DNA from: Haematobia irritans | Lineage: Eukaryota > Arthropoda > Insecta > Diptera > Muscidae | Assembly (NCBI RefSeq): GCF_050003625.1 | Contig: NC_134397.1 | Coordinates: forward strand, 272,174,070-272,238,069 | DNA length: 64,000 nt | Reading direction: 5' to 3' | In this document: in pieces, positions 1-11,150 of the stretch | Position numbering within the stretch: position 1 is the first letter of the stretch | How the letters are laid out: each line of letters starts with the position of its first letter | The notes under the pieces: model-generated | What the model saw: the letters and a program-made list of their open reading frames with translations, nothing else | What the model was told of the DNA's origin: nothing | Databases searched by the model: none | Program-made: the position numbers and the translations under genes

Positions 1-275
1 TTTCTTTGTTTAGTCTCTCTATAATGGAAAATAGAGGAGAAAATGAGAAAAATGTGCTAGAAAAACTCAACACGTTTTTTATGACGCATAAAAATTCGGG
101 GGCACTCTTTGATAGCAGAATATTCTGGAGGATTTGATATGAGAGCTGATCCTGGGTGGTAACCGATGAACACTGTACTTAAACTGACGTCGGACTTCAG
201 AGGATGTATTACCCAAATGGTATGGTAACATCTATGATTATATATGTTGGTATCACTACTCTTCAACATATACTT

Positions 276-441
276 GGGAGCCACCGTGGTGCAATGGTTA
301 GCATACAAAAAGGTCCTGGGTTCAGTCCCCGTTTCGACCGAACAAAAAGTTTTTCAGCGGTGGTTAATTCTCTCTCAGTAATGTTGGTGACATTTCTGAA
401 TATTTCAAAGCTTCTGTAAGTGGTTTCATCGTAATGTGAAA
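276..441 (+). mobile_element. tRNA-derived SINE, 3'-truncated and diverged
   Basis: It begins with the same gggagccaccgtggtgcaat head as the full copies at 40748 and 57648. That head carries a pol III A box (tggtgcaatggttagcat) and a B box-like ggttcagtcc. The body (aaaagtttttcagcggtgg, ctaagtggtttcac-like) follows, then similarity is lost near 441. It is an old, inactive copy. Confidence 0.75.
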
Positions 442-1895
442 GTGGGCGTGGACCCGATGGAATATCTGCGGCGACGTTAAAACACTTTAATTTAACTGGA
501 CTGGATTTAGAGTTTTGAACTTGCTAGTAGTAGTTCCTCAGCTGATGCCAGGCAAGGATTTAAGTGTCGGCAACGATTACACTTGAGACCCATCCCATAT
601 ATCAGAACAAATTTTACCAATTTTTTTTTTGTAAGCAAGAGCATAATTTGACAATATTTGTCACCAAATCCTTACAGTAGAAGTACGCAGGCAGGCAGGC
701 GAATTCCTTAGTCGTGAGGATTCCTGCCGCCAACAAACTACCCAAAAAGTTTAAGAGTTGCATTCAATTTTTGGGGACATTATCGATCCAATTTGGGGAA
801 AAGAGCCAGGAAAATACTGACTGCAGGCAGTGTTGCCATTGCCCCCGAAAATTCCCAACCTAAAATAAAATTCCCCACTCCAATCCCTAATGCGTTTTCG
901 ACAAGTGAAGCACTGCCTGCAGGCTAACTGGCCAATTAAAACGACCCTATGATAATTTTGGGAGTTTATGAATTGTTTAATTTGGGAAAATTTTCTCGTC
1001 TTAGAATATGATGTTCCGCAAAGCCAAACGCAAATTCTTCTAGAGTCTTGTAAACAATATAGGGAACTGTTCTTGGAAACTCGATAACAATTCATGTCAT
1101 CTAACCTGTAGTAAGAAAAAGTTAAACTATAGAAAATTCGGCTATGCGATATTTTCTACCGAATACATTTTTTCGACCGAAACCTCACCTAGACGATGAA
1201 AAGAGAAAAATTGGTTACATAACAAAAACAAATCTAATAATAGCATAAAAAAAAACTTAATTAAATGCTCAACAGTAACTAAAATAAAGAATGAATTGAG
1301 ATTGTTACATTTCCGCCATCACACTTTTCCCCTACAGACTTCCTTTTACATGCATTTACATCATCACTTTGTCAGCAACAAATTTTCATATTTTCAAGGA
1401 CTTTCGTTCTAAACAAATAACCCAACTCTGGGGGAAAAAAGTAAACAAAATAGATAGAAAATGTAATAAATAATTGGTTTTATTTTGGCATTTATTTATC
1501 GATGCATTTTTTATGGAAATTCATTTTGCTCCTTTCTGTTTTATTGTTCAGCAAGAGTGGCAGAAATATATTTTGAGAGAAATTTGAATTTTATGCAGAA
1601 TTTAGATTGGTTGGATATTTTGTGTCGATGTGTGGTTGGGTATGTGTTAGTTTTAGTCGTTTATTAAATTACCAGTATCGTGTGTAATCAATCGTTAAAA
1701 TGAAAATTTGCAATATCGTAAAACATTTTTAGATCATCAGTTTATATATGAATATGTAAAATTATGATTACGGACAATTGTATAAACATTCAAAAGGGTT
1801 GTTCTTGTTGTATGGCTATAAATGGTGATTTATTAGCTGTTCACATCTTGGCAACACTGCTATAAACGCGCTTTTCGTGTTTTATAACTATGAAA
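442..1895. other. Intronic AT-rich DNA without a recognisable gene
   Basis: I see no coding pattern or complete element here. Short inverted stretches (ctgcaggcag near 820 and ctgcctgcag near 913) may be decayed transposon ends, but no target duplication supports this. Confidence 0.5.
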
Positions 1896-2125
1896 TTATT
1901 AAGAGGCGAGTTTGGTGAACATTTTATTTCACGTTGGGAACCGGTCCATTGGCCGCCTAGATCATGAGATTTAACGTCTTTAGACTATTTTTGGGAGGTT
2001 ATGTTATCAATTGACGCATTGGCAGAAATGTTGGAAATTGTATGCCAAAATTGGACTAAGCGGACCATTTGATGCAGAGTCGCGTTCAGCATTTGCATGG
2101 AATAATCTTCAATTATTAAATAAAG
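1896..2125 (+). pseudogene. DD41D mariner transposase relic
   Basis: Read with tolerance for stops and frameshifts, the segment matches the 3' half of the transposase seen at 37453-38166. A GEFGEHFISR-like stretch is followed by a WPPRS, stop, DLTSLDYF version of the third catalytic block, and then the ...CQNW... tail. It is degenerate, has no terminal repeats, and must be an old insertion. Confidence 0.6.
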
Positions 2126-2195
2126 TCGATCGATTCATATGAAGATACCATGCATTTAAGAATGTGTGACTCAGAAAATTTCATATTTCATTAAA

Positions 2196-2517
2196 ATTTC
2201 ATATAATTTATTGATTGGACCTAGACACACACATATTTTGAAATACGATTATCAGAATAATGTAGTGTTCTCCATATTCCAAAAGTTTTTTCCTTTTGGT
2301 TCAGATGCTCAGAATGGCTGAGACTTTGTCCCAAACTTGTTTATGGGGTAGGGTAGTCCTACTAAGTTGTCCCAGGAGATGTCCTTTGGAATTAGTCCAA
2401 TTTTTACATAGCGTGAAAGAATTTCTCCGATACCTTCTATACGTTTTGTCCAAAGTTTAGAGTAGTCATGTTCTGGTCCTAGGGTTGATCTATTCCACGT
2501 AGAGTCATAACATTGTG
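2196..2517 (-). repeat. Dispersed repeat with coding-like remnant, shared with 55765-55955
   Basis: The blocks cctactaagttgtcccagga and catataatttattgat recur in the same order at 55765-55955. On the minus strand the segment reads KIGLIPKDISWDNLVGLP for a long stretch without stop, and the 55.9-kb copy gives a similar SWDNLVGLP. This suggests the remains of a protein-coding element, which I cannot name. The DD41D element at 2518 begins exactly where the repeat ends. Confidence 0.45.
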
Positions 2518-3438
2518 AAGGGTGGTTAAATTGCAAGGGCCGATGTTGAATGTGAACCACACCTAAACGCCAAGTTCTTTTCCGAATTTTATTTGACATT
2601 TCTCTATTTCAGACTTACTCAATTTGAACCATGGAGAGATACACAATCCAACAACGTGCTAAATGGTTCCAAGAAATGGCAACAGTGGATGATCAATTTT
2701 CGAAGAAAATCATCTTCAGTGATGAGGCACATTTTCACCTCAGTGGATTCGTCAATAAACAGAATCGCCGCATTTGGACGAATGAGAATCCAAGAGTGAT
2801 TTTCGAAAAGCACTGCACCCACAATGAGTGACTGTTTGGTGCGGTTTATGGGCTGGCGAGATCATCGGGCCGTATTTTTTCCAAAATGAGGCCGGTCAGG
2901 CAGTTACTGTGAATGGTGTTCGCTATCGTGAGATGATAACGAACTTTTTATGGCCCGAATTGGAAGATATGGATGTGGACGATATGTGGTTTCAGCAGAA
3001 CGGTGCCACTTGCCACACAGCTAACGAAACAATGGCTCTTTTGCGCAACAAATTCAATGGCCGTGCTATCTCACGTAATGGCGATGTCAATTGGCCGCCA
3101 AGATCATGTGATTTGACACCGTTGGACTTTTTTCTTTGGGGTTATTTGAAAGAAAAGGTATACGTCGATAAGCCAGCAACAATTCAAGAGCTAAAGGATG
3201 AGATAATTCGGCACATTAACGGCATAGAACCTCCATTATGCCTCAGCGTCATCGAAAATTTGGACCATCGGATGAAGGTGTGCCACCGAGGTCGCGGCGC
3301 CCATTTGACCGATATTTTGTTCCATACATAATTGAGTAATACCAATATATCATAATAAAATAAAATTACAATAATTCCCTAAATAGTTTGTGTTTTATTC
3401 AAAATCAGCATCGGCCCTTGAAATTTTAACCACCCTTT
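2518..3438 (+). mobile_element. DD41D mariner, internally deleted and catalytically dead
   Basis: The ends are inverted repeats (agggtggttaaa...aagggccgatg left, its complement right at about 3400-3438). The transposase start (MERYTIQQR, 2631) is fused directly to the catalytic domain (KWFQEMATVDDQ...), so nearly the whole helix-turn-helix half is missing. An in-frame TGA at 2829 replaces the Trp expected between HNE and VTVWCG. The first catalytic Asp is present (IIFSDEAHF). The second is Asn (QQNGATCHTA) where the sister copy at 37453 has Asp. The third is in CDLTPLD. The spacing of 41 residues between the second and third positions identifies the DD41D clade. Confidence 0.85.
2828..3331 (+). 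pseudogene. DD41D transposase, catalytic half after the nonsense codon
   Basis: A 167-residue open frame follows the TGA at 2829. It covers VWCGLWAGEIIGPYFF, the QQNGATCHTA block with Asp-to-Asn change, WPPRSCDLTPLDFFLWGYLK, and a C-terminal HRGRGAHLTDILF tail. The protein would cut and join transposon ends if whole. With one catalytic carboxylate lost, a stop, and no DNA-binding half it cannot. The frame itself is well kept, so the damage is moderate in age. Confidence 0.8.
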
Positions 3439-4604
3439 ATATTTAAAACGAAAGTTATCCCAAGAAAATCTAGATAACAAGATACAATCTTGTCATTGGA
3501 AAACTGAAGCACCAGATGTCTCTGCCCACATAATATCATGAAGTTTGTGTCGTCGTGTGTCTCAAATGTACTGCAGTTTGCTGCGGAAAATATCATGAAA
3601 AACCACAAATGCTATGTTAAACCGATGATAGATAGTATGAAATAGATAGAAAGTAAGTACATGTTAAAGCGAATATTTGTTGTGGTTTTTGACCATATTC
3701 CATATTTACGTTTAAATTGAAAACCTAACTAAAGCAATTTTTCTTAGAGTGTAGAGGGCCTTAACATTTGTTCTCTTATTCTCAAAGCACCAAAATTGTG
3801 ATTTTGAATTGAATCAATAAAATGTCTGCTATTTTCAAACAAAAAAAGAGTTGTTATTTCTTTGAAGAGACGGATGGACGTACATATTCCATATCTTCTG
3901 AGGGGAATACAAATTTCGGTTGTAAAATTTCGAATTTCTCATAGAAAACCTCTTGTCTCTCCTTCTCCCTGATACAAGGTAACTAGCCTTCATTTGGATA
4001 ATAAAAAATCCATTTTTTATTATAAAACCAATTTAATCTACAGAAGCATAATCATCGAATACTCCAATTTTCTGTGTCCGTACCAAACATCCTTTAATTT
4101 AACACCAATATGTGTCAGCTTTTCTCGTAATTTCTTTCTTTTTCTTTACTTAATTACCATGAACAACCATAAATTAAAATTTTTTTCTCGTGGGGATTTA
4201 AGAAAAGACGCTTTCATTCTTTATGTCTTTTTTTATCCTTTTTTTGTTTGTTGCCAACTAACCTAAAGGAAATGAAGTTTCTACCCAAGTCACCACTAAC
4301 AAAAGAAAAAAATGTATTCTTTTCCAGCACAATTGATGAAAAAATGGGAACTTAAAAGTCGTCAGGTTTGATGTAGTATTTAAAATTTATGATAAAGGAG
4401 ATTAAAAAGGAGAAATTAAAGAGGAAGACAGGGTATTTAAGTGAGGAAATCTTTTATTATGCGTTAAACACCAAAATCCCTATAAGATTTTGCCGGAGAA
4501 TTATGAGATTTGTTTGCAAATATGTATCAATTAAAAAAAATATTAGTGTAATTCCTCGATAAACCTAAATAAATAATTTTCTCAGCTCGAATGAGCGTAC
4601 TTAT
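3439..4604. other. Non-coding; includes diverged relative of the 61479 element, then AT-rich DNA
   Basis: From about 3465 to 3800 the sequence is related, in opposite orientation, to the insertion at 61479-61893. Shared words are aaaactgaagcaccaga, ctcaaatgtactgc and gaaaatatcat. Beyond 3830 it is AT-rich with no coding or repeat signal that I can support. Confidence 0.45.
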
Positions 4605-6054
4605 TATACCCACCACCATAGAATGGTGATGGGGGTATAATAAGTTTGTCATTCCGTTTGTAACACATCGAAATATCGATTTCCGACTATATAAAGTATA
4701 TATATTCTTGATCAGGGAGAAATTCTAAGACGATATAACGATGTCCGTCTGTCCGTCTGTCTGTCTGTTGTAATCACGCTACAGTCTTCAATAATGAAGC
4801 AATCGTGCTGAAATTTTGCACAAACTCGTCTTTTGTCTGCAGGCAGGTCAAGTTCGAAGATGGGCTATATCGGTCCAGGTTTTTATATAGTCCCCATATA
4901 AACCGACCTCCCGATTTGGGGTCTTGGGCTTATAGAAATCGTAGTTTTTATCCAATTTGCCTGAAATTTGAAATCTAGAGGTATTTTATGACCATAAAGA
5001 GGTGTGCCAAAAATGGTGAGTATCGGTCCATGTTTTGGTATAGCCCCCATATAGACCGATCTCCCGATTTTACTTCTTGGGCTTATAGAAACCGCAGTTT
5101 TTATTCAATTTACTTGAAATTGGAAATCTAGAGGTATTGTAGGACCACAAATACGTGTGCCAAAAATTGTGAGTATCGGTCCAATTTGCCTGAAATTTGA
5201 AATCTAGAGGTATTTTATGACCATAAAGAGGTGTGCCAAAAATTGTGAGTATCGGTCCATGTTTTGGTATGGTCCCCATATAAAACGACCTCCCGATTTG
5301 GGGTCTTGGGCTTATAGAAATCGTAGTTTTTATCCAATTTGCCTGAAATTTGAAATCTAGAGGTATTTTATGACCATAAAGAGGTGTGCCAAAAATTGTG
5401 AGTATCGGTCCATATTTTGGTATAGCCCCCATATAGACCTATCTCCCGATTTTACTTCTTTGGCTTATAGAAACCGCAGTTTTTATTCAATTTACCTGAA
5501 ATTGGAAATCTAGAGGTATTGTAAGACCACAAATACGTATGCCAAAAATTGTGAGTATCGGACAATATTTTGGTATAGCCCCCATATAGACCGATCTCCC
5601 GATTTTGGGTCTTGGGCTTATAGAAACCGTAGGCTCACAAAAACGTGTATCGGATTAAGTTTTTATCGGTCCATTTGATAATGCCTCCATATAGACCGAC
5701 TTCACTTCTTGACGGTGTAGAAGGCGCACTGATCATGAAAATTGCTTGAAACTCAATGTAAAATTTCCAGATTTTACTTCCACAGATTTAAGATTTCAAA
5801 TTAAGACGTTATTTTATAATTTTCTTGCACACTTACAAGAGATGTTAATGATTCCTCTAAAACTCAAACAAAAATGGTTCTTATAAATCCAGAATCTGAT
5901 ATAGTCCTCATAGGTGAAATCTTTAAATTTATCTTCGGGAAGTGTCCTCAAGTCCTCAAGCCCTCCTGAAATTTCAAAGGAAACCCTAATATTTGGTTCA
6001 TGGTGGTGGGTATTTAAGATTCGGCCCGGCCGAACTTAGTGCTGTATATACTTG
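4605..6054 (+). mobile_element. Helentron/DINE-like non-autonomous element with internal minisatellite, copy 1
   Basis: It starts tatacccaccaccat and ends atggtggtgggta...ttcggcccggccgaa...tatacttg, so it has a 13-bp subterminal inverted repeat plus a GC-rich 3' hairpin. The interior holds several copies of a roughly 150-bp unit. Each unit has gaccgatctcccgatttta, ggcttatagaaaccg, cctgaaattggaaatctag and aaaaattgtgagtatcggt. A tgtccgtctgtccgtctgtc run lies near the left end. A full second copy at 17041-18500 confirms the boundaries. It has no coding capacity. Subterminal inverted repeats, 3' hairpin and internal tandem repeats are the DINE-1/HINE plan. Confidence 0.7.
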
Positions 6055-6617
6055 TTTTTTACTTCCCATTAGATAGATATGTTAGATTAAAAATAAAAAA
6101 TGAAAACTTACCATATATGTACAAGCACTTCACTTCAATACTGAAACGACAGTCTTTTTTCCATAAAACTACTAACTAACAAAAATCCTCTGGTTAGTTA
6201 TTGCTGCCAGGCAACATGGTTGAATGGTTCATGTTTAAAAGTTGTAGCTCTTGGGCTTGTCCATAACATTTACTCTTGATTCGAAATATAAATAAGGCCT
6301 GCCAAAACATTTCCATAGACCACAACTGATGAAGTCAGGAATCGAAAATTTTACTTCTTTGCCAAAGAAGTTTTGCCATTTCCAGAAAAAAAATTGGGTA
6401 TAAAAAAAAGCCACAAAACTTTTGCATACCATCACAATCAGACATATAACTTTATGTACATGTGAACATAATAAGCAAAAATATTAGGGTGGATAAATTT
6501 CGATATATTCAATTTAAATTTATTTCAACTAAATTTAATTTATATCAAACAAAATTTAATTATTTATACTCGTTACATTAAATAGTAATAAAACAAATAG
6601 GGAAAGTCGGGCAATAT
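6055..6617. other. AT-rich spacer, no feature seen
   Basis: I see nothing coding or repetitive beyond simple A/T-rich runs. Confidence 0.5.
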
Positions 6618-8126
6618 TATACCCTGCACCATTTTGTAGAGCCACATTTTCGCCACATCAAATCCGTCAAATGTGTTGGGTGCTATATATAAAGATTTCT
6701 GTTCCCCTATACATGCATTTAAATCTGACTCGACCTGGACAAAATTTGTTAGACTTCCAAAAAACTGTAGACTTAAAATTTCAGTATAATCCCCTGGGTT
6801 GGAACACAATGTCATTAAAAAAATATGGAAAACATTTAAATTTGAAGCAATTTTTAGGCAAATTTGCAAAACTGTATTTATGATTTATCATCGGTTAATA
6901 GCTTTGTATTACAAGTATAGGAAAATTAAAGTTATTTTTACACGTTTTCGACTTAGCAGCGGCGATTTTACAAGGAAAATTTGGGTATTTTGGCCATTTT
7001 TGCCGAAATAAGAAACACATATATATATATATGGGAGCTATATCTAAATCTGAGCCGATTTCAACCAAATTTTGTATGCATAGTTACAATGTTATTTCTA
7101 CTCCCTGTGCAAAATTTAAAGCAAATTAGGGCAAAACTCTGGCCTCTAGGGCCTTATAAGTGCATATCGGGCGAAAGATATATATGGGAGCTATATCTAT
7201 CGATTTCAACCAAATTCGGCACACTTTACGACACTATCAATTACACTTCTTGTGCAAAATTTAAAGTAAATCGGGCTGAAATTCTGGTTTCTGGGGCCCT
7301 ATTAGTAAATATCGGGCGAAAGATATATATGGGAGCTATATCTAAAACTTAACTGATTTCTTCCAAAATCAATAGGTTTCTATTCTGACCCAAAATACAC
7401 ACTTGGGCCAAATTTGAAGTCGATTGGACTTAAATTGCGACCTAAACTTTAATTACAAAAATGTGTTCACCTAAATCGGATTACAACTTTGACCTCTGTC
7501 ATACGAGTTAAAATCGGGGAAAAGATATATATGGGAGCTATATATAAATCTGAACCGATTTCAACCAAATTTTGGCATGCACAGCTACAATATTAATTCT
7601 ACTCTCTGTGCAAAATTTAAAATAAATTAGGGCAAAACTCTGGCTTCTGGGGCCTTATAAGTGCATATCGGGCGAAAGATATATATGGGAGCTATATCTA
7701 TCGATTTCAACCAAATTCGGCACACTTTACGACACTATCAATTGCACTTCTTGTGCAAAATTTAAAGTAAATCAGGCTGAAATTCTGGCTTCTGGGGCCT
7801 TATTAGTAAATATCGGCCGAAAGATATATATGGGAGCTATATCTAAAACTTAACCGATTTCTTCCAAAATCAATAGCGTTCTATTCTGACCCAAAATACA
7901 TACTTGTGCCAATTTGAAGTCGATAGGACTTAAATTGCGACCTAAACTTTAATTACAAAAATGTGTTCACTGACAGACGGACGGACGAACAGACGGACAT
8001 GGGCTAGATCGACTCAGGGGCCGACCCTGAACAAAGACACCATATGTCTATCTTGTCTCCTTCTGGGCGTTGCAAACATATACACTAACTTATAATACCC
8101 TGTTCCACAGTGTGGCGCAGGGTATA
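6618..8126. mobile_element. Second Helentron/DINE-like element with large internal repeats
   Basis: It is bounded by tataccctgcacc and its near complement gcgcagggtata. Inside, gatatatatgggagctatat recurs at about 7018, 7177, 7322, 7524, 7676 and 7825. The block near 7020-7480 is itself repeated at about 7520-7980 (superperiod near 500 bp). A gacagacggacggacgaaca run lies near the right end, mirroring the cgtctgtccg run of the copy at 4605. It is non-coding. Confidence 0.65.
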
Positions 8127-8129
8127 CAA

Positions 8130-9555
8130 ATAATATGATATGATATGATATGATACGATATATGATATGATATGATACGATATGATATGATATGATATGA
8201 TATGATATGTTATGTTATGATATGATATGATATGATATGATATGATATGATATGATATGATATGATATGATATGATATGATATGATATGATATGATATGA
8301 TATGATATGATATGATATGATATGATATGATATGATATGATATGATATGATATGATATGATATGATATGATATGATATGATATGATATGATATGATATGA
8401 TATGATATGATATGATATGATATGATATGATATGATATGATATGATATGATATGATATGATATGATATGATATGATATGATATGATATGATATGATATGA
8501 TATGATATGATATGATATGATATGATATGATATGATATGATATGATATGATATGATATGATATGATATGATATGATATGATATGATATGATATGATATGA
8601 TATGATATGATATGATATGATATGATATGATATGATATGATATGATATGATATGATATGATATGATATGATATGATATGATATGATATGATATGATATGA
8701 TATGATATGATATGATACGATATATGATATGATATGATACGATATGATATGATATGTTATGTTATGTTATGTTATGTTATGTTATGTTATGTTATGATAT
8801 GATATGATATGATATGATATGATATGATATGATATGATATGATATGATATGATATGATATGATATGATATGATATGATATGATATGATATGATATGATAT
8901 GATATGATATGATATGATATGATATGATATGATATGATATGATATGATATGATATGATATGATATGATATGATATGATATGATATGATATGATATGATAT
9001 GATATGATATGATATGATATGATATGATATGATATGATATGATATGATATGATATGATATGATATGATATGATATGATATGATATGATATGATATGATAT
9101 GATATGATATGATATGATATGATATGATATGATATGATATGATATGATATGATATGATATGATATGATATGATATGATATGATATGATATGATATGATAT
9201 GATATGATATGATATGATATGATATGATATGATATGATATGATATGATATGATATGATATGATATGATATGATATGATATGATATGATATGATATGATAT
9301 GATATGATATGATATGATATGATATGATATGATATGATATGATATGATATGATATGATATGATATGATATGATATGATATGATATGATATGATATGATAT
9401 GATATGATATGATATGATATGATATGATATGATATGATATGATATGATATGATATGATATGATATGATATGATATGATATGATATGATATGATATGATAT
9501 GATATGATATGATATGATATATGATATGATATCATCATTTATCATATCATATCAT
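8130..9555. repeat. Pentanucleotide satellite (TATGA)n, about 1.4 kb
   Basis: This is a near-perfect 5-bp repeat of roughly 280 units starting 4 bp after the end of the 6618-8126 element. Variant units (gatacgatatatg, then tatgtt) occur at about 8150-8216 and again at about 8712-8794, so a 560-570-bp block was duplicated. At the right edge the array turns into its complement (atcatcatttatcatatcat). The 250-codon open frames across it are artefacts of the 5-bp period. Confidence 0.97.
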
Positions 9556-9559
9556 TTTA

Positions 9560-9897
9560 AAGACAATTCTCGTGATTCAGGACAAATTCACGAGCCTCAC
9601 GACATTTTCCAAACGGAAATCATCAAAGGTAACTTCAAAAATAGAATATAGTTCGAGAGCTAAATTAATTTCTGTTAACATACGAGTATGAATTATATCT
9701 TGATTTTTTCGTGAGCGCAACTTTGCAAAAATATTATCACGCACATTCAGGAACAGATTTTATTTCTCACGCACGCTCACGCACGACATATTTATTTTTG
9801 TCCCATTCACGTACAATCACGAGACTTGCTTTGGATTTTGTTCACGACTCACGTAATTCACGTGTGAATCACACGTGTCACGCGCACACCTCTAGTT
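9560..9897. repeat. CACG-motif-rich degenerate array, copy A
   Basis: It is dense in cacg/cgtg words (cacgcacgctcacgcacg, ttcacgtgtgaatcacacg) on a low-GC background. It ends cgcacacctctagtt, an ending shared in modified form with the arrays at 15985 and 38755. No coding signal is seen. Confidence 0.6.
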
Positions 9898-10493
9898 AGA
9901 ACCCAATAGATAAATTCTGTGCCTGTCCACCTTATTACACGTCATCAACATCTAATGCATACAACATCTACTTCCTATTCTAAACTCTCAACCGCACAAA
10001 TTCTTATAAATAAAGTTTTGCCAAATTTTTTGAGAAGAAAAAAACATATACAGAAAAATTGAAGTGAAATCCCTCCCTAAAAAAGTTCATGTGTATGAAG
10101 TTGTTTTTTTTTTGCGAAATGTCCGTTTCAGTCTATGGCTATGGATCCTTTTTGAGGCGATCGCCTTTGAACATCTAGCTTTTCATAAGGAAATATGTAA
10201 ACAAATGAGTGGTTCTGCCACAAGAAGTAACAGAAAAAGGGGAAATAACAAAACTCAAACTTAATAAAACTTTACAACATAACTAATAAACCAGAAATAT
10301 GATATAAGGAATTATACGAGGAACGTAGTAAAAATTAGCTTTAATTGAAAATTAGGATATTATTCATGTCTCGTGATGGAAAATAATGAAATCCAATGTT
10401 CAATGTCTCGCAGAAAATGAAATTAAAAATATATTTCTTGAATCCTTTTTTGATTTAAAAAAATAAGATTAGTTAAGGCATATAATTTTTAGA
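9898..10493. other. AT-rich intronic spacer
   Basis: There is no recognisable element or exon. A 66-codon open frame at 10064 has no family features. Confidence 0.5.
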
Positions 10494-10742
10494 TTAACCC
10501 TCTAATGCCCCAATTTTTTTGCCAGCTGATTAAATTCTCAATATTAACGACACAAAAGCAAAAGGACTAAGCAAGAAAAATTATACGTTAAAATTCAGCA
10601 TATGCTGCAAAGCCTCTTGAGTATTTTCAAATAAGTTTTCTTTTTATTTTGCCCATTTTTGTTGTCTTAAGGTGTGTTTTACTAAAAGCTTCCTTAATAA
10701 ATGAAGCCCGCCTAAAGGCAGGCTTGGGCATTAGAGGGTTAA
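10494..10742. mobile_element. piggyBac-type MITE (TTAA-CCCTCTAATGCCC)
   Basis: A 241-bp non-coding element (10498-10738) is flanked on both sides by TTAA. The perfect 13-bp inverted ends are ccctctaatgccc and gggcattagaggg. Duplicated TTAA plus a CCC start is the signature of piggyBac superfamily insertions. It has no transposase, so it would need one in trans. Confidence 0.75.
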
Positions 10743-10869
10743 AGGTAAAAATACTTAAAATATAGGCTACAATTTTTAAGATATTGATGAAGATGCATAT
10801 CTAGTTTAATTCTTTCTTTTCGAATACATGAAACAAAGTCGAGTCTGAATTTGAAAATTTATACTGAAA

Positions 10870-11150
10870 TTTACTCATCCAAGAGGTTCCGAAGGTCAAA
10901 TTTTGGCAGGTTGGTTTGTATGGGGACTAATCTAAAAGTTGTCCGATATGGCTAACTTTGTAATACCAGCCAACCTTCATCAATAACAACTACCTCTGCC
11001 CTCTTACCTTGTTTCGGCGGACGGACATCGCTACATCGACTCGAAATTTCACCACGACCCATTATTTATATTTTTAATGACAACTGAGATCAATATTTCG
11101 ATGTGTTACAAACGAAATGACATCCTATGGTGGAGGATATTAAAAAAGCT
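10870..11150 (-). mobile_element. Helentron/DINE-like fragment
   Basis: It shares gatggacggacat-type, catcgactcgaaatttcac, tatttcgatgtgttacaaac and cctatggtggaggatat with the right end of the element at 41091-41967. The left end is lost. Confidence 0.6.

Noticed and set aside
829..1861. hAT-like element between cagtgttgcca (829) and ttggcaacactg (1850-1861)
   Set aside because: The flanking 8-mers do not match (actgcagg versus ctataaac), and the right end lies next to a mariner relic. The pairing is probably chance.
8787..9545. Long minus-strand open frames of 248-252 codons encoding repeated HIISY
   Set aside because: They follow from the 5-bp satellite, which has no stop in some frames. 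There is no gene.
8130..9555. A regularly spaced repeat that might suggest a CRISPR array
   Set aside because: There are no spacers: it is a continuous pentanucleotide satellite in a eukaryotic intron.
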